This document shows positions 26,452-35,070 of a DNA stretch of 54,672 nucleotides, piece after piece. The DNA comes from Microbacterium salitolerans. Its GTDB lineage: Bacteria; Actinomycetota; Actinomycetes; Actinomycetales; Microbacteriaceae. Within the stretch, counting starts at the first letter, position 1. The number at the start of each line of letters is the position of its first letter. The notes beneath the pieces are model-generated. The model had not been told where the DNA came from. It did not search any database and was given only the letters and a program-made list of their open reading frames with translations. The position numbers were made by a program, and so were the translations under genes. The DNA is taken from NCBI RefSeq assembly GCF_019720895.1, contig NZ_JAHKSH010000008.1, positions 1 through 54,672 of the forward strand, read 5' to 3'.

Positions 26452-28422
26452 ATGCCCGCACGCGGGTCCGAGCGCTACCGGCAGCTCCATCAGCACTACG
26501 CCGACTGGTACGCGCGATGGGCGGCGGAGCAGGGGATCCCCCTCGACGCCGTTCAGCAGAGAGAGTACGCCGACGCGCACGCGGATCATGCGTTCGCGCG
26601 CGAGGACGCCAACGGTACGCAGACGTCGTCGCTTCCCGTCTTGCGCGACATGCCCGAGGAACTCATCGACACACGGGAGCGCCTGGCGCCGGAGGTGCCC
26701 GCCGCTCCCGAACAGGTCCACGTCGAGCCGGCGCCGTCGCTGCGGCGACGCCGTCCGCGACGCCTGCTGATCGGAGTCGGCGTCGGTGCGGCCGCCGTCG
26801 TGGCCGTCGCCGGCGCATTCGCTCTGCCCGTTCTCACCGCGACCGACACGCAGGCGGATCTCGTGCAGGACATCACCGAGGACCCGACCAGCACGTGGAC
26901 CGTCGACGTTCCGCGCCCCGCCCACCACGACGTCTGGATCGAGGCCGCGGGCGAGGACGCGCTGGTCGGCACCTCATTCGATCAGGCGTCCTGGATCGCC
27001 GACCAGCCCGGGGCGGCGGAGGGCGCGGACATCGCATGGTATGACGGCGTCGGGCGCGACTACGAGGCGGGCTGGGACGCCGCGCAGGAGTACCTCGCGG
27101 CGTACGCCGAGTACGAGCAGAGCCTGATCAGCGGATCCGATCCGCTGGCGTTCGTCGCGGAGCGCGACTACCACCCGAGTCAGTTCGGGGGAGCCGAGCC
27201 CGCCGCCTACGAGGCGGGGGAGGTGACGACCGCCCGCGCGGGCGCATTCGAAGGATGGCTGGATGCGACGAACGGCGACTGGCACGGATACTCCCTGCCC
27301 GCGGACATGTCCGCGGTGGATGACGAGCCGCGGCTGGCGCTGATCGACGGCGAGTCCGGCGAGGAGCGCTGGGCGATCGACGTCGCAGGGGTCGTCGACG
27401 GCTATCTCGCGGGTGACACGTGGCAGGCGGCGATGAACGGATCCGATCAGGTCGTGGTCTGGACGACGGGCCACGCGCAGGGCGCGGCCCCCTCGGGCAC
27501 CCACGCCGACTCGGTGACGACGGGGCTCGCGACGATCGATGTCGCGACCGGCGAGACCCTCTCGCGCGTCTCGCTGACGGGGGCGATCGTCGACGTCGAC
27601 ACTCGCGGGGATGCGGTGCTCGTCTCGCGCACGGGTGATCCCCGTGTCACGGCGTACGACCCGAGCGACTACGCGGCGGGCACGCTGTGGGAAGCTCCGA
27701 TCGCCGCCCCTGCGCACCTGTCGCCGATCGCCGACGGCGTCGTCGCGGCGATGGGCGACGGCGGCGACGTGCTCATCGATGCGGCGGAGGGCGACGTCCT
27801 CGACTGGACGTCAGGAGCTGGCTACGTCGTGGAGAGTGTGCTCGACGCCGAGCAGGATCCCCGCGCGAATGGTGTCATCGCGCCCAAACGCGGGGAGGAG
27901 ATCGTCGTCGCCGAGCACGGTGTCGTCCGCGGCCTCGACCCGCAGACGGGGGACGCCGAGTGGTCCGTCGAGACGACGGATCGCCCGACGATCATCGGAG
28001 ACGAGCTGTATCTGACGGGCGACGCCGGGGTCTCCCGCGTCGCGGACGGATCCGTGGTCTGGACCGCGGCGGGGAGCGCCGGTTGGCGCCCCGTGGCGGG
28101 CGATGCCGGGCGTCTGCTGATCTCCGAGGAGCAGACGGGGGAGCTGCGCTGGGTCGATGTCGAGACGGGAGAGCGGACGGACGCCGTCGCGGCGACGCTG
28201 CCCGAACTCGAAAGCGATGTCGCCCAGGAGCAGGGCGGCGCGAGCGTGCGCCTCGGCGACGAGATGATCTACGCCGTTGCGCGCGGTGGAGGGCTGACGG
28301 CGCTGGCGCAGGACGAGCCGGATCCGGTCTGGCAGCTCAGCGACGACTGGGCGCTGCTGGGCGGTCACATCTACACGATCGCCGACACCGAGGACGGGAC
28401 CGAGGTCACGCGCCTGGGGTGA
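26452..28422 (+). CDS. Membrane-anchored PQQ-like beta-propeller protein, unknown role
   Basis: A 656-residue protein in three parts. Residues 1-103 are cytoplasmic, with an aromatic-rich start (YRQLHQHYADWYARWAAEQG) and a basic end. One membrane helix spans about 105-128. Residues 129-656 are outside and contain repeated PQQ-like blades such as LALIDGESGEERWAIDVAG, VRGLDPQTGDAEWSVETT and LRWVDVETGERTDAV. No PQQ-dependent dehydrogenase residues are evident, so a structural or sensing role is more likely than catalysis. The ATG follows GGGAGGGATCAGA. No partner gene is obvious. Confidence 0.82.
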   Translation: MPARGSERYRQLHQHYADWYARWAAEQGIPLDAVQQREYADAHADHAFAREDANGTQTSSLPVLRDMPEELIDTRERLAPEVPAAPEQVHVEPAPSLRRRRPRRLLIGVGVGAAAVVAVAGAFALPVLTATDTQADLVQDITEDPTSTWTVDVPRPAHHDVWIEAAGEDALVGTSFDQASWIADQPGAAEGADIAWYDGVGRDYEAGWDAAQEYLAAYAEYEQSLISGSDPLAFVAERDYHPSQFGGAEPAAYEAGEVTTARAGAFEGWLDATNGDWHGYSLPADMSAVDDEPRLALIDGESGEERWAIDVAGVVDGYLAGDTWQAAMNGSDQVVVWTTGHAQGAAPSGTHADSVTTGLATIDVATGETLSRVSLTGAIVDVDTRGDAVLVSRTGDPRVTAYDPSDYAAGTLWEAPIAAPAHLSPIADGVVAAMGDGGDVLIDAAEGDVLDWTSGAGYVVESVLDAEQDPRANGVIAPKRGEEIVVAEHGVVRGLDPQTGDAEWSVETTDRPTIIGDELYLTGDAGVSRVADGSVVWTAAGSAGWRPVAGDAGRLLISEEQTGELRWVDVETGERTDAVAATLPELESDVAQEQGGASVRLGDEMIYAVARGGGLTALAQDEPDPVWQLSDDWALLGGHIYTIADTEDGTEVTRLG

Positions 28423-28441
28423 GGATGCGGGCCGGCAGCCG

Positions 28442-29359
28442 TCAGCGCCGCGGCGCGAGCGTGATGAGCGAGACCTCGGGCGGGCACGCGAAGCGGACCG
28501 GCGCGTAGATCGAGTGGCCGAGGCCCGCGCTCACGTTGAGCGGGATCTCACGGCCGCCGTGCGACCACGTCGAGAGGCCGCGGGTCTGGTTCAGCGGCAG
28601 GTCGCAGTTGGCGACGAGCGCGCCGAAGCCGGGGACACGCACCTGGCCGCCGTGGGTATGCCCCGCGAACACCATGTCGGCGCCGCGGTCCATGAAATCG
28701 TCGAGCACGCGGCGATAGGGCGCGTGCGTGACGCCGATCGTCAGCTCGGCGTCGGGGAGCGTCTCGCGCGACGTGTCGAGCGCGTCCCAGTCCTCGTACT
28801 CGAGGTGCGGATCGTCTGTGCCGAGGAAACGCAGACGATGTCCCCGGACGTCGAACGCGACGGAGTCGTTGTCGAGCCCGAACCAGCCGAGCTCGCCCTC
28901 GAAGAACGCGTCGAGCCCCTCTGTATCGAGACGGGGGACGGACGGCGGCTGCAGCGACGGCCCGATGATGTACCGGAACGGATTGCGGGGCTTCGGCGCC
29001 CAATAGTCGTTGGATCCGTGCACGTGCACGCCCGGCGTTCCCGCGAACGGGGTGAGAGCACCGCGGATCGCGCCGAGCGCGTCGGGGTGTCCGAAGTTGT
29101 CGCCCGTGTCGATGATGAGATCCGGGCGCAGCGACGCGAGATTCGCGACCCACTCGCGCTTGCGCCTCTGCCACGGTGCGAGGTGCATGTCGCTGAGGTG
29201 CAGGATCCGGATGGGCGCGGAGCCGGGGTCGAGCACGCGCACCGTGTGATGGCGCACCGTGAAGCGGTAGCGCTCGATGCCGATGCCCCACACCGCGCAC
29301 GCGGCGCCGAGCGCGCCCACCGCGCTGAGAGCGGTGAGCGCGCTGCGGCGCGCGGGCAT
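28442..29359 (-). CDS. Membrane-anchored calcineurin-like metallophosphoesterase
   Basis: A 305-residue protein with an N-terminal hydrophobic segment (about 5-28) and a metallophosphoesterase domain. The metal-binding motifs are complete: LHLSDMHLA (D-x-H), IIDTGDNFG (GD), HVHGSNDYW (GN-D/H type), VTHAPY and FAGHTHGGQV. The active site faces outward, and lipid or nucleotide phosphoesters are possible substrates. Its start shares one base with the stop of the penicillin-binding protein gene (TGATG), so the two are coupled. The same pair occurs together in mycobacteria next to ponA2. Confidence 0.92.
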   Translation of the reverse strand: MPARRSALTALSAVGALGAACAVWGIGIERYRFTVRHHTVRVLDPGSAPIRILHLSDMHLAPWQRRKREWVANLASLRPDLIIDTGDNFGHPDALGAIRGALTPFAGTPGVHVHGSNDYWAPKPRNPFRYIIGPSLQPPSVPRLDTEGLDAFFEGELGWFGLDNDSVAFDVRGHRLRFLGTDDPHLEYEDWDALDTSRETLPDAELTIGVTHAPYRRVLDDFMDRGADMVFAGHTHGGQVRVPGFGALVANCDLPLNQTRGLSTWSHGGREIPLNVSAGLGHSIYAPVRFACPPEVSLITLAPRR

Positions 29360-32013
29360 CAGTCGTCGTCCCCGTCGTTCTCGCGGCCCTTGAGGCCGCA
29401 CTTCGTGGCTTCGTAGAAGACCTTGACTGTGGCCTCATCTGAAACCTGCGACCCGGCGCTTGGCTCCGTATGCGTCACACGTCGGCCGTCGACGTCCTTC
29501 GCCTGCTTACACGACAGTTCGGCACGAAGCCCCTCGCTGAAGATCTCGGAGGCAGCGTCCGCGGCTGACATTCCTGTCACATCCGGAACAGTCACCACGC
29601 CCTTGCCATCGGAGATGTTCAGCGTGATGAGGCTGCCCGCCGGCGCGGTGCCCGAGGGGTCCGTGCTCTCGACGCGGCCCTTGTCCTGCTCACCCGGGCC
29701 CTCGGATCCGACGACTCCGCGGAAGCCTTCAGCCTGGAGTGTCGCGATCGCGTCATCGGGCGACATGCCTGCCACGTTCGGGACGTCCTTCTCGACGACC
29801 TGAGTGAGGTTCGAGTCGGGCTCGGGGAAGGCCTCGCCGCCGTACTTGGCGTTCGCCGCGGCCTGGTTCTCCCGGGACACCACGTAGCGGAGATCAGAGA
29901 GACGGGACCCGTTCGGCGCCCAGTTGCTGAAGAGGTCACCCTGACCACCTTCGCGTGTGGGGTCACCGCCCGTGGCGTTGCCGATCCACGCGGCCGTGGC
30001 GACATTCGTCGTCGACTGCACCATCCACGACTGGATCCACTGGTGAGTACCTGTCTTGCCGAACGTGGCGATGCCGTCGCCGACGTTCGCGCTGGATCCG
30101 GTCTGGCCCCCCTCCATGACCCGCGACATCGTAAAGGCGGTCGTCGCAGCGATGTTCGCATCGAGCACCTGCTCGCACTGCTCATCGGGCATCTCGAGCT
30201 CGTCGCCCCCGGCATCGGTGACGCCCAGGATCGCTGTCGGCTCGCACCGCACGCCGCCGTTCGCCACCGTCGCGTAGGCGGAGGCGATGTCGATCGGAGC
30301 GATGTTGGCAGATCCGACGATGCTGAAGGCGCCGTCATAGCCGCTCATCCCGGTGAGGGGCTTGCCGTCGCCGAGCGTGACGCCCATGCGGGCGGCCACC
30401 TCGTGGATCTCGCAGATGTCGAGCTGCGATGCCATGGCGTAGAAGCCGGTGTTGAGCGACAGGCCCGTGAAATCACGCACGGTGTCGACCTGACCGCCCG
30501 CGCCCGCGAAGTTGTCGGTGCGCTGGGTGGTGTAGCTCGCGGCCGGTGCCCCGTTGCAGGTGAAGGGCAGGGTCTGTCCGGCGCGGCCGTCGAGCACCTC
30601 GTTCGCACTGCGGCCGTTCTCGAGCCAGTCGATGATCGTGAACATCTTGTAGGTCGAACCCGCCGAGAACCCGCTTCCGCCGCCGTGCTGCGAGTCGGCC
30701 GCGTAGATGAGGGCCGACTCGTCGGGCCCGGAGCTCTCGGTCTCGTTGAAGCGCGTGTTCTGCGCCATCGAGAGGACGTTCCCGGTCTTCGGGTCGAGCT
30801 GGACCGTCGCGCCGCCGAGGTCCAGGCCCTCCACCTCGGACGGCACATGGTTCTGCATCGTCTGCTGCGCCTGCCACTGCAGGTCGTTGTCGAGCGTCGT
30901 GTAGACCTCGAGTCCACCGCGCGTCAGCAGGTCGCTGCGCTCTTCGAGGGTGTCGCCAAATGCGGCGTCGTAGCGGTCGTCGTAGAGGATCGTGTTCTTG
31001 ACGTACTCGCAGAAGTACGCGGTGCCGGCGGCCGCGGCGCAGCCCTGCTGGCTGGGGCTGATGTTCGGCTCGATGCCCTCTTCCCGCGCCTTGTCGTGCT
31101 CCTCCTGCGTGATGACGCCCTCGGTGAGCATGCGGTTGAGCACGTAGTTGCGTCGGTCGAGCGTGAGCGCGTAGCCGTCTTCCTTGCTGTTGACGGCATC
31201 GCCCGACGAGTTCGTCGTGGAGCCCTCGGGCCTGTCGATGCGGTACGTGTTGGGATTCTGCACCATGCCCGCGAGGGTGGCCGCCTGCGACAGGCTGACA
31301 TCCTTCGCCGAGACGCCGAAGTAGTACTGGGCGGCGGCCTCGATGCCGTAGGTGATTCCGCCGAAGTTCGCGAGGTTCAGGTAGCCGAGAAGGATGTCCT
31401 CCTTCGAGTACTCCTGCTCGATCGTGATGGCGTAGCGCATCTCCTGCAGCTTGCGCTTGTAGCCGTCGGTTCCCGTCGAGTCGATCGCTTCGTTGTAGCA
31501 CTCGATGCGCTCTTCGTCGTCTTCCGCCTCGCGCTCGCAGGCCTGCACCTGCACGTTCTTGACGTACTGCTGGCTGATCGAGGATCCGCCCTGCGTGTTC
31601 TCGCTCAGGGTGTTGCTGATGAGGGCACGCGAGGTGCCGATCAGGTCGACGCCGCCGTGCTCGTAGAAGCGCGGGTCCTCACTCGACAGCACAGCATCGT
31701 AGATCTGGGGGGAGACCTCGTCGTACTCGACGGGCTCGCGGTTCTGGTCGTAGAACGACGCGAGCTCGTAGTAGTCCTCGTCGGAATCGCCCGTGGTCGA
31801 CGCGTAGATCGTCGTCGGCTCCATCGGCCGGTCGACCTCGAGGTACCCGGGGAGGCTGTCGAACAGCGAGATCGCGCTCGAGGCCGCGTAGCCGGAGACG
31901 GCGATGGCCGGGGTCACGGTCGCGGTCACGAGAATGCCGGCGATGGCGCTGAGACCGATGAGTCCCAGGAAGCCGCCGAGCACACCGCTGGCCGTCCTTT
32001 TCGCATGAGGCAT
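29359..32013 (-). CDS. Bifunctional class A penicillin-binding protein with two PASTA domains
   Basis: An 884-residue peptidoglycan polymerase and crosslinker. An N-terminal membrane helix (about 10-45) is followed by the GT51 glycosyltransferase with E112 in EDPRFYEHGG. GGSSISQQYVKN lies near residue 142. The transpeptidase has the nucleophile motif S453-T-Y-K456, S519-L-N521 and K653-T-G655. Two PASTA repeats follow (about 742-803 and 806-868), then an acidic tail. It corresponds to PonA2-type enzymes by context: the downstream gene is the same metallophosphoesterase, and DUF4177 and RidA are divergent. TACCAT lies seven bases before the ATG. Confidence 0.95.
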   Translation of the reverse strand: MPHAKRTASGVLGGFLGLIGLSAIAGILVTATVTPAIAVSGYAASSAISLFDSLPGYLEVDRPMEPTTIYASTTGDSDEDYYELASFYDQNREPVEYDEVSPQIYDAVLSSEDPRFYEHGGVDLIGTSRALISNTLSENTQGGSSISQQYVKNVQVQACEREAEDDEERIECYNEAIDSTGTDGYKRKLQEMRYAITIEQEYSKEDILLGYLNLANFGGITYGIEAAAQYYFGVSAKDVSLSQAATLAGMVQNPNTYRIDRPEGSTTNSSGDAVNSKEDGYALTLDRRNYVLNRMLTEGVITQEEHDKAREEGIEPNISPSQQGCAAAAGTAYFCEYVKNTILYDDRYDAAFGDTLEERSDLLTRGGLEVYTTLDNDLQWQAQQTMQNHVPSEVEGLDLGGATVQLDPKTGNVLSMAQNTRFNETESSGPDESALIYAADSQHGGGSGFSAGSTYKMFTIIDWLENGRSANEVLDGRAGQTLPFTCNGAPAASYTTQRTDNFAGAGGQVDTVRDFTGLSLNTGFYAMASQLDICEIHEVAARMGVTLGDGKPLTGMSGYDGAFSIVGSANIAPIDIASAYATVANGGVRCEPTAILGVTDAGGDELEMPDEQCEQVLDANIAATTAFTMSRVMEGGQTGSSANVGDGIATFGKTGTHQWIQSWMVQSTTNVATAAWIGNATGGDPTREGGQGDLFSNWAPNGSRLSDLRYVVSRENQAAANAKYGGEAFPEPDSNLTQVVEKDVPNVAGMSPDDAIATLQAEGFRGVVGSEGPGEQDKGRVESTDPSGTAPAGSLITLNISDGKGVVTVPDVTGMSAADAASEIFSEGLRAELSCKQAKDVDGRRVTHTEPSAGSQVSDEATVKVFYEATKCGLKGRENDGDDD

Positions 32014-32020
32014 AGGGTTG

Positions 32021-32026
32021 ATGGTA
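32021..32026 (-). promoter_or_regulatory. Candidate -10 box of the penicillin-binding protein gene
   Basis: On the minus strand this is TACCAT, seven bases before the ATG at 32013; a leaderless start is likely. Confidence 0.45.
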
Positions 32027-32116
32027 GGCGAGATGCCTGCCAGCCGTCGCGCGCGCATACCGTTCTTCGACGCGATCCACAGTGTTTCGACACCTCACAC
32101 CCACAGGAGAAAACCC

Positions 32117-32335
32117 GTGACCACCTGGGAGTATCTGACCACACCGCTGATGATCCACAACACGGCGGCGATCCTCAACAACTGGGGCAAGCAGGGCTGG
32201 GAGCTCGTGCAGATCGTGCAGAACGCCGACGGCGGCCTCGTCGCCTACATGAAGCGTCCGACGGGCGCCGGCGAGCAGAATGCAGGTCTCGGTGCCGCGG
32301 CCGAGGCGGCGAAGCAGTTCGAGGGTCAGCAGTGA
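32117..32335 (+). CDS. DUF4177 family small protein
   Basis: A 72-residue protein beginning TTWEYLTTPLMIHNTAAIL and continuing with NNWGKQGWELVQIVQN, the conserved core of DUF4177. A Gly/Ala/Glu-rich tail follows. Its function is unknown. The GTG follows CAGGAGA at a good distance, and the stop overlaps the RidA start (GTGA). Upstream homologues in other Actinobacteria sit at the same place between ponA and ridA. Confidence 0.85.
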   Translation: MTTWEYLTTPLMIHNTAAILNNWGKQGWELVQIVQNADGGLVAYMKRPTGAGEQNAGLGAAAEAAKQFEGQQ

Positions 32336-32793
32336 CGATCTCGGCTCGCCTCGGCGAGCTGGGCATCGAGCTGCCGACGGTCGCGGCTCCGGTCGCCTCC
32401 TACATCCCGGCGAAGGTCCACGGTGACCTCGTGTGGACCTCGGGTCAGCTGCCGTTCGTGGCGGGCGAGCTCCCCGCCACGGGCAAGGTGGGCGGAGGAT
32501 CCGTCTCGGCCGGCGACGCGCAGCAGCACGCACGCATCTGCGCGCTCAACGCGGTCGCGGCGGCGGCGGCCGCCATCGGCGACGTCGACCGCCTGACGGG
32601 CGTCTTCAAGGTCACGGGCTTCGTCGCCTCCGACCCGTCGTTCACGGGCCAGCCCGGCGTCATCAACGGCGCGAGCGAGATCCTCGGCGAGATCTTCGGC
32701 GAGGCCGGCGCGCACAGCCGCTCGGCCGTCGGCGTCGCGGCCCTGCCGCTCGACGCCCCCGTCGAGGTCGAGGTGGCCTTCACGTTCGCCTGA
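32332..32793 (+). CDS. RidA family protein
   Basis: A 153-residue member of the YjgF/YER057c/UK114 family. RidA proteins hydrolyse reactive enamine/imine intermediates released by PLP enzymes. LVWTSGQLPFVAGELPATGKVGGG carries the conserved substrate-pocket region (given here as LVWTSGQLPF and TGKVGG). ARICALNAVAAAAAAIGDVDRL follows (core NAVAAAAAAIGD), then VEVEVAFTFA. The arginine typical of true RidA deaminases is not clearly present near the C-terminus, so this is the broader family. The GTG overlaps the DUF4177 stop. Confidence 0.88.
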   Translation: MTISARLGELGIELPTVAAPVASYIPAKVHGDLVWTSGQLPFVAGELPATGKVGGGSVSAGDAQQHARICALNAVAAAAAAIGDVDRLTGVFKVTGFVASDPSFTGQPGVINGASEILGEIFGEAGAHSRSAVGVAALPLDAPVEVEVAFTFA

Positions 32794-32800
32794 CGCCCTG

Positions 32801-32853
32801 ACGAACGACGCGGCCCGGGACCCTCGCTGAGGATCCCGGGCCGCGTCGTTCGT
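32801..32853. terminator. Bidirectional hairpin between ridA and acs
   Basis: Perfect 20-base arms (32801-32820 and 32834-32853). The 13-base centre contains a further CCTC/GAGG stem, so the hairpin is almost continuous. It lies between two genes that converge and serves both. Only a short TCTCC follows, no T-run. Confidence 0.8.
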
Positions 32854-32857
32854 TCTC

Positions 32858-34825
32858 CTACCTGACCTGGGCGCTGATGACGCTCATGACCGCCGTATCG
32901 GCGAGCGTCTGGGTATCGCCGACCTCGCGGCCCTCGGCGACGTCGCGCAGCAGACGGCGCATGATCTTCCCCGAGCGCGTCTTCGGAAGCTCGCCGACGA
33001 TGTACACGTCGCGGGGGCGGGCGATCGGGCCGATCTGTTCGCCGACCCACGTGCGCAGCGTGTTCGCGAGGCCCTCGGCGGAGTGCTCCTTGAGGAAGCT
33101 CTCCTTGAGGATCACGAACGCGACGACCGCCTGTCCCGTCGTCTCGTCGTTCGCTCCCACGACGGCGGCTTCGGCCGTGGCCTCGTGCGCGACGAGCGAC
33201 GACTCGATCTCGGCCGTCGAGAGGCGGTGGCCCGAGACGTTCATGACGTCGTCGACACGGCCCAGCAGCCAGATGTCGCCGTCCTCGTCGAGGCGCGCAC
33301 CGTCGCCCGCGAAGTAGTAGCCCTTGTCCTGGAACATCTTCCAGTACGTCTCCACGAAGCGATCCGGGTCACCCCAGATGCCGCGCAGCATGCTCGGCCA
33401 CGGCTCGGTGACGACGAGCAGACCGCCCGCGTCGTTGCCGACCGCCTCGCCCTTCTCATCCACCACGTCGATCGAGATGCCCGGCATGGCGACCTGCGCG
33501 GATCCCGGCTTCGTCTCGGTCACGCCGGGGAGGGCGGAGATCATGATGGCGCCCGTCTCGGTCTGCCACCACGTGTCGACGACGGGCGAGACGCTGCCGC
33601 CGATGACATCGCGGAACCACATCCACGCCTCGGGGTTGATCGGCTCGCCGACGGATCCCAGCAGGCGCAGGCTCGACAGGTCGCGCTGCTGCGGGATCTC
33701 GCGGCCCTGCTTCATGAAGCTGCGCACGGCGGTCGGCGCCGTGTAGAAGATCGTGACGCCGTACTTCTCGATCACGTCCCACCAGCGACCCGGGTTCGGG
33801 AAGTCGGGCGTGCCCTCGTAGAGCACCTGCGTCGCGCCGTTCGCGAGCGGGCCGTATGCGACGTAGCTGTGGCCCGTGATCCACCCGATATCGGCCGTGC
33901 ACCAGTACACGTCGGATTCCGGGTGGAGGTCGAACACGTTCCGGTGCGTGAACGCGGCCTGCGTGAGGTATCCGCCCGAGGTGTGGAGGATGCCCTTCGG
34001 CTTCCCGGTGGTGCCCGAGGTGTAGAGGATGAAGAGCGGGTTCTCGGCGTCGAAGGCCTCGGCCTCGTGGTCGGCGGACGCGTCGGGGACGACATCGTTC
34101 CACCACACGTCCCGGCCCTCCGTCCACTCGACGTCCTGCTCGGTGCGCTTCACGACGAGCACCTTCTCGACCGTCGCCTGCTCGCCCTCGCCGCGATCGG
34201 AGAGCGCCTGGTCGACGGCGGGCTTGAGGGCCGAGGGCTTGCCCTTGCGATAGCCGCCGTCGGCCGTGATGACGACCTTCGCGCCGGCGTCGTCGATGCG
34301 CGCGCGCAGGCTGTCGGCGCTGAAGCCGCCGAAGACGACCGAGTGCGCCGCGCCGAGACGAGCGACGGCGAGCAGCGAGGCGATCGCCTCGGGGATCATC
34401 GGCAGGTAGATCGCGACGCGGTCGCCCTGGCCGACGCCGAAGCTCTGCAACACGTTCGCGACGCGCTTCACCTCATCGGTCAGCTCGGCGTACGTGATCG
34501 AGCGCGAGTCGCCCGGCTCTCCCTCGAAGTGGATCGCGACGCGGTCGCCGTTGCCCGCCTCGACATGTCGATCGAGGCAGTTGTACGCGACGTTGAGCTG
34601 GCCGTCGTCGAACCACTTCGCGAACGGCGGGCTCGTCCAGTCGAGAACGTTCGTGAACGGCTTGTGCCAGTGCAGCAGCTCGCGCGACTGCTCGGCCCAG
34701 AAGCCCAGACGGTCGGCCTTCGCCGCGTCGTAGATGCCGGGCCCGGCGACAGCATTCTCCGCGAACTCGGGGCGGGGGGCGAACCGACGGTCCTCGTTGA
34801 GGAGGTGGTCGATCTGCTGGGACAT
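32858..34825 (-). CDS. acsA: Acetyl-CoA synthetase
   Basis: The housekeeping-type AMP-forming acetyl-CoA synthetase, 655 residues. It has FILYTSGTTGKPKGILHT, the acetate-pocket region DTWWQTETGAIMI, VMNVSGHRLSTAEIESSLV and the C-terminal PKTRSGKIMRR with K620, the lysine controlled by acetylation in this family. The ATG follows AAGGAGCGCACC. It is about the same length as the ligase of the sulfur operon and clearly related to it, but stands alone, so it is the likely general acetate-scavenging enzyme. It would feed the glyoxylate bypass at 48.5-51.5 kb. Confidence 0.95.
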   Translation of the reverse strand: MSQQIDHLLNEDRRFAPRPEFAENAVAGPGIYDAAKADRLGFWAEQSRELLHWHKPFTNVLDWTSPPFAKWFDDGQLNVAYNCLDRHVEAGNGDRVAIHFEGEPGDSRSITYAELTDEVKRVANVLQSFGVGQGDRVAIYLPMIPEAIASLLAVARLGAAHSVVFGGFSADSLRARIDDAGAKVVITADGGYRKGKPSALKPAVDQALSDRGEGEQATVEKVLVVKRTEQDVEWTEGRDVWWNDVVPDASADHEAEAFDAENPLFILYTSGTTGKPKGILHTSGGYLTQAAFTHRNVFDLHPESDVYWCTADIGWITGHSYVAYGPLANGATQVLYEGTPDFPNPGRWWDVIEKYGVTIFYTAPTAVRSFMKQGREIPQQRDLSSLRLLGSVGEPINPEAWMWFRDVIGGSVSPVVDTWWQTETGAIMISALPGVTETKPGSAQVAMPGISIDVVDEKGEAVGNDAGGLLVVTEPWPSMLRGIWGDPDRFVETYWKMFQDKGYYFAGDGARLDEDGDIWLLGRVDDVMNVSGHRLSTAEIESSLVAHEATAEAAVVGANDETTGQAVVAFVILKESFLKEHSAEGLANTLRTWVGEQIGPIARPRDVYIVGELPKTRSGKIMRRLLRDVAEGREVGDTQTLADTAVMSVISAQVR

Positions 34826-35057
34826 GGTGCGCTCCTTTGCGACGGGGACGGGTGGGGCCGTGACCACCTGGCTGCGGAACTGTCGTGCGCAGAGCGGCAC
34901 TGCCCTGACGACGACGGTACGGCGCGCGCGCCGGTGCGACTACCTCCGAAAGTGGGGTGGGCGTGTCGCCTGGGGTCAGCGTGTCCACATTCGCGGATCC
35001 GGCCGAGTTATCTGAGGATCCGACCCTCTGGCCGTACGGAGGGAGCGGCGCGATTCC

Positions 35058-35063
35058 TAGCGT
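35058..35063 (+). promoter_or_regulatory. Candidate -10 box of the tad locus
   Basis: TAGCGT lies seven bases before the tadA ATG at 35071. The 245-base gap to acs also holds the acs leader; nothing else stands out in it. Confidence 0.45.
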
Positions 35064-35070
35064 CGCCTGC

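Noticed and set aside
30043-32331. A very long open frame on the plus strand opposite the penicillin-binding protein gene
   Set aside because: In this GC-rich DNA the antisense frames of real genes stay open for long stretches. The translation is Arg/Val/Asp/Leu-rich without motifs; only its last part (from 32332, RidA) is real.
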